The notes below the pieces were generated by a model that had not been told where the DNA came from, made no database searches, and worked only from the letters and a program-made list of their open reading frames with translations. From a bacterium (lineage in GTDB: Bacteria > Vulcanimicrobiota > Vulcanimicrobiia > Vulcanimicrobiales > Vulcanimicrobiaceae), in NCBI GenBank assembly GCA_021807645.1, contig JAKBCP010000022.1, forward strand, positions 1 through 8,104: DNA of 8,104 bases. The letters run 5' to 3'. A program made the position numbers and the translations under genes. This document shows positions 5,827-8,104 of the stretch, piece after piece. The stretch's first letter is position 1, and every line of letters begins with the position of its first letter.

Positions 5827-6061
5827 GCGGTAGCGGCTCTTCGTGCGGCGCAGCGACCGGGGGTGGACTCGGCGCCGGCGGCGGAGCTTGCTCGTGAGCG
5901 GCGTCGGCCGCTCGCTCCATCTCCGCAACGAAATTCGCCGAGGCATTCTGAAGGTCGCGGGTCACCTTTCCGAACTGCCGCATCATTCCGGGGAGCTTGT
6001 CGGGGCCGAAGAGCAAGAGGGCCAGCATGCTGATGACCGCGATATCGGGAACAGAAAACAT
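5816..6061 (-). CDS. tatA: Twin-arginine translocase TatA/TatB-type subunit
   Basis: Membrane component of the Tat pathway, which exports folded proteins with twin-arginine signals. The 81-residue product has a short N-terminal span (about 4-18), the hallmark hinge F-G-P-D-K-L-P (18-24), an amphipathic helix (25-52, M-M-R-Q-F-G-K-V-T-R-D-L), and a proline-rich tail (56-81). The polar residue 13 places before the hinge Gly is Asp6; TatA normally has Gln and TatB has Glu there, so a TatB-like or bifunctional role is possible and the symbol is tentative. I start at the ATG at 6061, which gives the family N-terminus; a weak AAAGAG lies 9 bases upstream. A much better SD (AAGGAGG, 6090-6084) is 22 bases away, and longer GTG (6094) or TTG (6109) starts stay open. 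No tatC is in the window. Confidence 0.88.
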   Translation of the reverse strand: MFSVPDIAVISMLALLLFGPDKLPGMMRQFGKVTRDLQNASANFVAEMERAADAAHEQAPPPAPSPPPVAAPHEEPLPPKD

Positions 6062-6123
6062 CTCCCGGTGCTCTTTCGGCAGGCCTCCTTCCACGACCCG
6101 TGCAAGCAAGCGAGTCCATCACC

Positions 6124-6591
6124 GTGAAAATCATTTACACGCGCGGCAACCGCGAGGAGACGCTCGCTTCGCTGGGCACCTTACGCAAGGTTCTCAACCG
6201 TTTCGTGCGTCGCCGCGTCTTTTATGAGATCAGCAGCCGTAGCCGGCGCGAGCACGAATTTTTCTCCGCCAAAGATACCTTCACGGTCGGCGCGATCGAG
6301 GTGAGCAATCGCGAGCACCTGCAGATCCTGATCTTCGATGCACGCAAGCACGAACGCTCGATCGAGATTATCAACCCACAGGCGATGCGCATTTACGACG
6401 AATCTCCCGATCGTAATTTTGCGGTCTCGTTTCTCTGCGAAAACGGCGATTTCGAGACGCGCGTCTACTTGCGCGAAGAGGGTGCCGATGAAAGCTTACC
6501 GCCTGAGGGGCAGGGACTCGAACGCATCTCGCTCCCGCAGTTATTCGATTACATCCGCGATATCACGACGGTGGAGAGAACTACAACTTAA
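6124..6591 (+). CDS. Hypothetical protein, 155 residues
   Basis: I do not recognise a family. The product is soluble, with no signal peptide or membrane span. It has a basic N-terminal third (N-R-F-V-R-R-R-V-F-Y, about 25-34; S-R-S-R-R, 38-42), then alternating strand-like segments (about 52-60, 66-71, 78-83, 98-104, 109-116), and ends in a helix (138-148). It may be an alpha/beta nucleic-acid or ribosome-associated protein, but that is only a composition-based guess. The GTG at 6124 gives the clean start M-K-I-I-Y-T-R-G; an upstream GTG (6100) is in frame with no better SD. It is transcribed away from the Tat gene across a 62-base gap and overlaps the next convergent gene by 11 bases. Codon use matches the neighbouring genes, which argues for real coding. 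Confidence 0.75.
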   Translation: MKIIYTRGNREETLASLGTLRKVLNRFVRRRVFYEISSRSRREHEFFSAKDTFTVGAIEVSNREHLQILIFDARKHERSIEIINPQAMRIYDESPDRNFAVSFLCENGDFETRVYLREEGADESLPPEGQGLERISLPQLFDYIRDITTVERTTT

Positions 6592-7177
6592 AGAGCGCGT
6601 CGGTCACCTTTCCGGGTTCGACGCGTAACTGTGCGAGGACGCCCGGCGAACGAACGGCCTCGGCGGCAAATCCGATACCGATATGTTGCGGCATCAACCG
6701 TCCGTCGGCGCGACGCGCTCCCTCGGTAAAGATCGCGAATGATTCGTGGCTCAGCCAGATGCGCTCGTCGCCGTTTCCGCACGTAAAAGCGAGCGTATCG
6801 TAGCGCTGCATCGGCGGCGGCTCGCCGCGGCTGCTCGCCGGCTCTGCGACCGGGTCGGCGACCGCACGCGGATCTTCCAGCGCATCCTCGCGCTTCGTCG
6901 CTCGCATTCCCTCGCCGAAATGCGTTTGATTCGCTTCGGCCGCAGCGGCGATCGCGCGCTCGCGCTCCGCTTTGCGCACCTCGAAGAGCGCGTCGAGTTT
7001 CTCGCGATCGATCACATCGGCGAGCGCGGCGCCGACGACGGGATCGTCCATCAGCGCGAGCAACAGCGCATACGAGCTCACGAAACGCTCGCCCATGCGC
7101 TTTGCGTGCGTCGCAGCGCCGCGCATGAGGGTGAAGAGCTCGTCGGAGATTGGAAGTTGGTCCTGCGCCTCGGCCAT
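6581..7177 (-). CDS. Stand-alone protein with two Clp-N-like repeats
   Basis: The 198-residue product looks like the N-terminal domain of ClpA/ClpC-type chaperones without any ATPase module. Repeat one (about 8-66: L-F-T-L-M-R-G-A-A-T-H-A-K-R-M-G, then S-S-Y-A-L-L-L-A-L-M-D-D-P) has the helix pair and the H-L-L-L-A-L-L-like core of Clp-N. Repeat two (about 140-198: L-S-H-E-S-F-A-I-F-T-E-G-A-R-R-A-D-G, then Q-H-I-G-I-G-F, ending V-E-P-G-K-V-T-D-A-L) follows the same outline. A charged linker with acidic and Pro-rich parts (68-125) separates them, longer than in true Clp-N domains. No Walker motifs are present. In chaperones this domain binds adaptors and substrates, so an adaptor, competitor or stress-response role is possible, but none can be read here. 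The ATG at 7177 has no strong SD. It is transcribed divergently from trmD. Confidence 0.75.
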   Translation of the reverse strand: MAEAQDQLPISDELFTLMRGAATHAKRMGERFVSSYALLLALMDDPVVGAALADVIDREKLDALFEVRKAERERAIAAAAEANQTHFGEGMRATKREDALEDPRAVADPVAEPASSRGEPPPMQRYDTLAFTCGNGDERIWLSHESFAIFTEGARRADGRLMPQHIGIGFAAEAVRSPGVLAQLRVEPGKVTDALFKL

Positions 7178-7233
7178 ATGCGGCGCACTTTGCGCGTAGA
7201 TGCCGCCGCACCTCTCACGCCGAAAGAGGCAGC

Positions 7234-7920
7234 GTGCTCGCTATCGACGTCATCACCCTCTTCCCGGAGGTCTTCGCTCCCTACGTCGGCCTCTCGATTA
7301 TCGGCCGTGCCGTTGAGGCCGGGCTGGTATCGATCCGCTATCATCACCTGCTCGACGCCCTCGAAGGGCGCGAGCGGGCCGACGACGCCCCCTTCGGCGG
7401 GGGCGCCGGGATGGTGATGCGACTCGCCCCCATCGCCCGCAGCCTCGATGCCATCCTCGCCGCCGCGGAGGAACCGGCCGAGGAGCGCCTGCTCCTGCTG
7501 CCTTCACCGAGCGGCCCTCGCTTTACACAGGGGAGCGCGCGGCGCTTCGTCGGTTACCGACGACTCGTCTTTATCTGCGGGCACTACGAGGGGATCGACG
7601 ATCGGCTCGGGGCGCTCTACCCGCTCGAGGAGTTCTCGCTCGGCGATTTCGTGCTTACCGGCGGCGAATTGCCGGCCCTGGCGGCGATCGACGCGACGGT
7701 CCGGCTCATCGAGGGAGCCCTCCGCGAGGAGTCGCGCGAGCAAGAGTCCTTCTCGGGCTCCCTGCTCGACTACCCGTGCTATACGCGCCCCGCGCGCTTC
7801 CGCGGGGTCGATGTCCCCGAAGTCCTCCTCTCGGGCGATCACGCCCGGATCGCCGAATGGCGCCGAGAGGAATCCCGTCGGCGCACGCGAGAGCGCCGTC
7901 CGGAGTTGCAGGGGGAGTGA
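7234..7920 (+). CDS. trmD: tRNA (guanine-N1)-methyltransferase TrmD
   Basis: Methylates G37 next to the anticodon of tRNAs using S-adenosylmethionine, preventing +1 frameshifting. The product is 228 residues, slightly short for the family (about 230-255) because of a brief C-terminus. Landmarks: I-D-V-I-T-L-F-P-E-V-F (4-14), G-G-G-A-G-M-V-M (55-62), and the SAM-binding trefoil-knot segments C-G-H-Y-E-G-I-D-D (115-123) and S-L-G-D-F-V-L-T-G-G-E-L-P-A (135-148). The loop E-S-F (171-173) before Y-P-C-Y-T-R-P (180-186) and V-P-E-V-L-L-S-G-D-H (194-203) follow. Where E. coli-type enzymes have the general-base Asp before S-F, this has Glu, a conservative change. I chose the GTG at 7234 because AGAGG is 4 bases upstream and it gives the family N-terminus; the frame stays open to 7150 but that stretch overlaps the divergent gene. 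No rimM or rpsP precedes it; rplS follows. Confidence 0.96.
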   Translation: MLAIDVITLFPEVFAPYVGLSIIGRAVEAGLVSIRYHHLLDALEGRERADDAPFGGGAGMVMRLAPIARSLDAILAAAEEPAEERLLLLPSPSGPRFTQGSARRFVGYRRLVFICGHYEGIDDRLGALYPLEEFSLGDFVLTGGELPALAAIDATVRLIEGALREESREQESFSGSLLDYPCYTRPARFRGVDVPEVLLSGDHARIAEWRREESRRRTRERRPELQGE

Positions 7921-7934
7921 GCCCGTGATATAGT
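7906..7934 (+). promoter_or_regulatory. Candidate promoter of rplS at the end of trmD
   Basis: TTGCAG (7906-7911), a 17-base spacer and TATAGT (7929-7934) form a plausible sigma70-type promoter overlapping the trmD stop. The -10 box matches consensus at five of six bases, the -35 at three. A start near 7941 would give a leader of about 49 bases holding the hairpin at 7948-7965. rplS could then be expressed apart from trmD, as is known in other bacteria where L19 is needed in much larger amounts than TrmD. Confidence 0.45.
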
Positions 7935-7947
7935 CCGGGGGTTGTCT

Positions 7948-7965
7948 CGGCGCACGAGTGCGCCG
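7948..7965 (+). other. Hairpin in the trmD-rplS spacer, possible rplS leader element
   Basis: CGGCGCA (7948-7954), loop CGAG, TGCGCCG (7959-7965) make a perfect 7-bp GC-rich stem. The bases after it (CTCTATTGTTA) are partly T-rich, so a weak terminator for trmD is possible. A leader RNA controlling L19 synthesis is the other reading, since L19 leader RNAs exist in Bacillus-type bacteria. It ends 24 bases before the rplS ATG, leaving the SD free. Confidence 0.5.
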
Positions 7966-7989
7966 CTCTATTGTTACGGACAGGATGCC

Positions 7990-8104
7990 ATGAACGTCAT
8001 CGATACTCTCGAACGCGAACAACTCAAACCCACCGTTCCCGACATGCGCTCGGGCGACACGGTCAAAGTCTTCTCTAAAGTCGTCGAAGGCGGCAAAGAG
8101 CGCA
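7990..8104 (+). CDS. rplS: 50S ribosomal protein L19, 3'-truncated by the window
   Basis: Large-subunit ribosomal protein at the interface with the 30S subunit. The first 38 residues are visible: M-N-V-I-D-T-L-E-R-E-Q-L-K, then P-D-M-R-S-G-D-T-V-K-V and K-V-V-E-G-G-K-E-R, all characteristic of the L19 N-terminus (family pattern I-P-x-F-x-x-G-D-T-V). About two thirds of the gene lies beyond the window. The ATG at 7990 has AGGA 5 bases upstream. It follows trmD by 69 bases, the common trmD-rplS order. Confidence 0.96.
   Translation, partial: MNVIDTLEREQLKPTVPDMRSGDTVKVFSKVVEGGKER

Noticed and set aside
7178..7233. Divergent promoter pair between the Clp-N-like gene and trmD
   Set aside because: I found no -35/-10 combination with acceptable spacing on either strand, so no promoter is called.
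6746..7417. Plus-strand frame of 223 codons opposite the Clp-N-like gene and into trmD
   Set aside because: Arg/Ala-rich shadow; the minus-strand frame has repeat structure and trmD is certain.
7504..8022. Minus-strand frame of 172 codons across the end of trmD and the start of rplS
   Set aside because: It would cover two well-supported core genes and the promoter between them; its sequence has no recognisable domain.
1..8104. CRISPR arrays, tRNA or rRNA genes, insertion-sequence ends, attachment sites
   Set aside because: No regularly spaced repeats, cloverleaf-like segments, transposase motifs or paired terminal repeats were visible on either strand.

Overview
The window comes from a GC-rich bacterial chromosome. 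Core genes (rplU, trmD, rplS, a Tat translocase subunit) mark it as chromosomal; I see no phage, plasmid, insertion-sequence, CRISPR, tRNA or rRNA signal. A ribosomal-processing protease gene (prp) directly after rplU, strong Shine-Dalgarno (SD) sites, a very short-leader rplU promoter and a high density of the palindrome CGATCG suggest a deep, non-proteobacterial lineage. A Candidatus Eremiobacterota/Vulcanimicrobiota-like or related GC-rich phylum is my guess, at low confidence. Genes are tightly packed and change strand often; the longest stretch without a gene is about 124 bases.

Layout. (1) Bases 2-1207 (+): the 3' part of a ClC-family chloride channel/transporter with a single C-terminal CBS unit, ending at a terminator-like hairpin (1222-1243) shared with the convergent operon. 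(2) Bases 1255-4783 (-): a compact five-gene operon read right to left: a polytopic membrane protein, a small winged-helix regulator, an exported alpha/beta hydrolase, an ABC ATPase and an ABC-2 permease. Every junction overlaps (TAATG, ATGA, ATGA, 11 bp). Its promoter (TTGACG-18-TATAAC) is followed at once by a palindrome in operator position, so the operon is probably controlled by its own regulator. (3) Bases 4870-5826 (+): an rplU promoter that seems to give an almost leaderless mRNA, then rplU (L21), prp (the L27-processing protease) and a small single-span membrane protein. The usual third partner rpmA (L27) is absent, and a 12-bp GNRA-capped hairpin lies inside the start of prp. (4) Bases 5816-7177: a TatA/TatB-type subunit (-), an unrecognised 155-residue protein (+) and a stand-alone protein with two Clp-N-like repeats (-), joined by two short convergent overlaps. 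(5) Bases 7234-8104 (+): trmD, then rplS (L19, cut by the window end) with its own candidate promoter and a leader hairpin.

How they work together. The right half is translation and envelope housekeeping: ribosomal proteins L21 and L19, L27 maturation, tRNA m1G37 methylation and Tat export. The middle operon looks like an accessory envelope-stress or detoxification module: a regulator, possibly paired with a membrane partner, controls a secreted hydrolase and an ABC-2 exporter. Its substrate cannot be read from sequence. The least described elements are this operon with its operator, the stand-alone Clp-N protein, and the RNA hairpins at prp and rplS.
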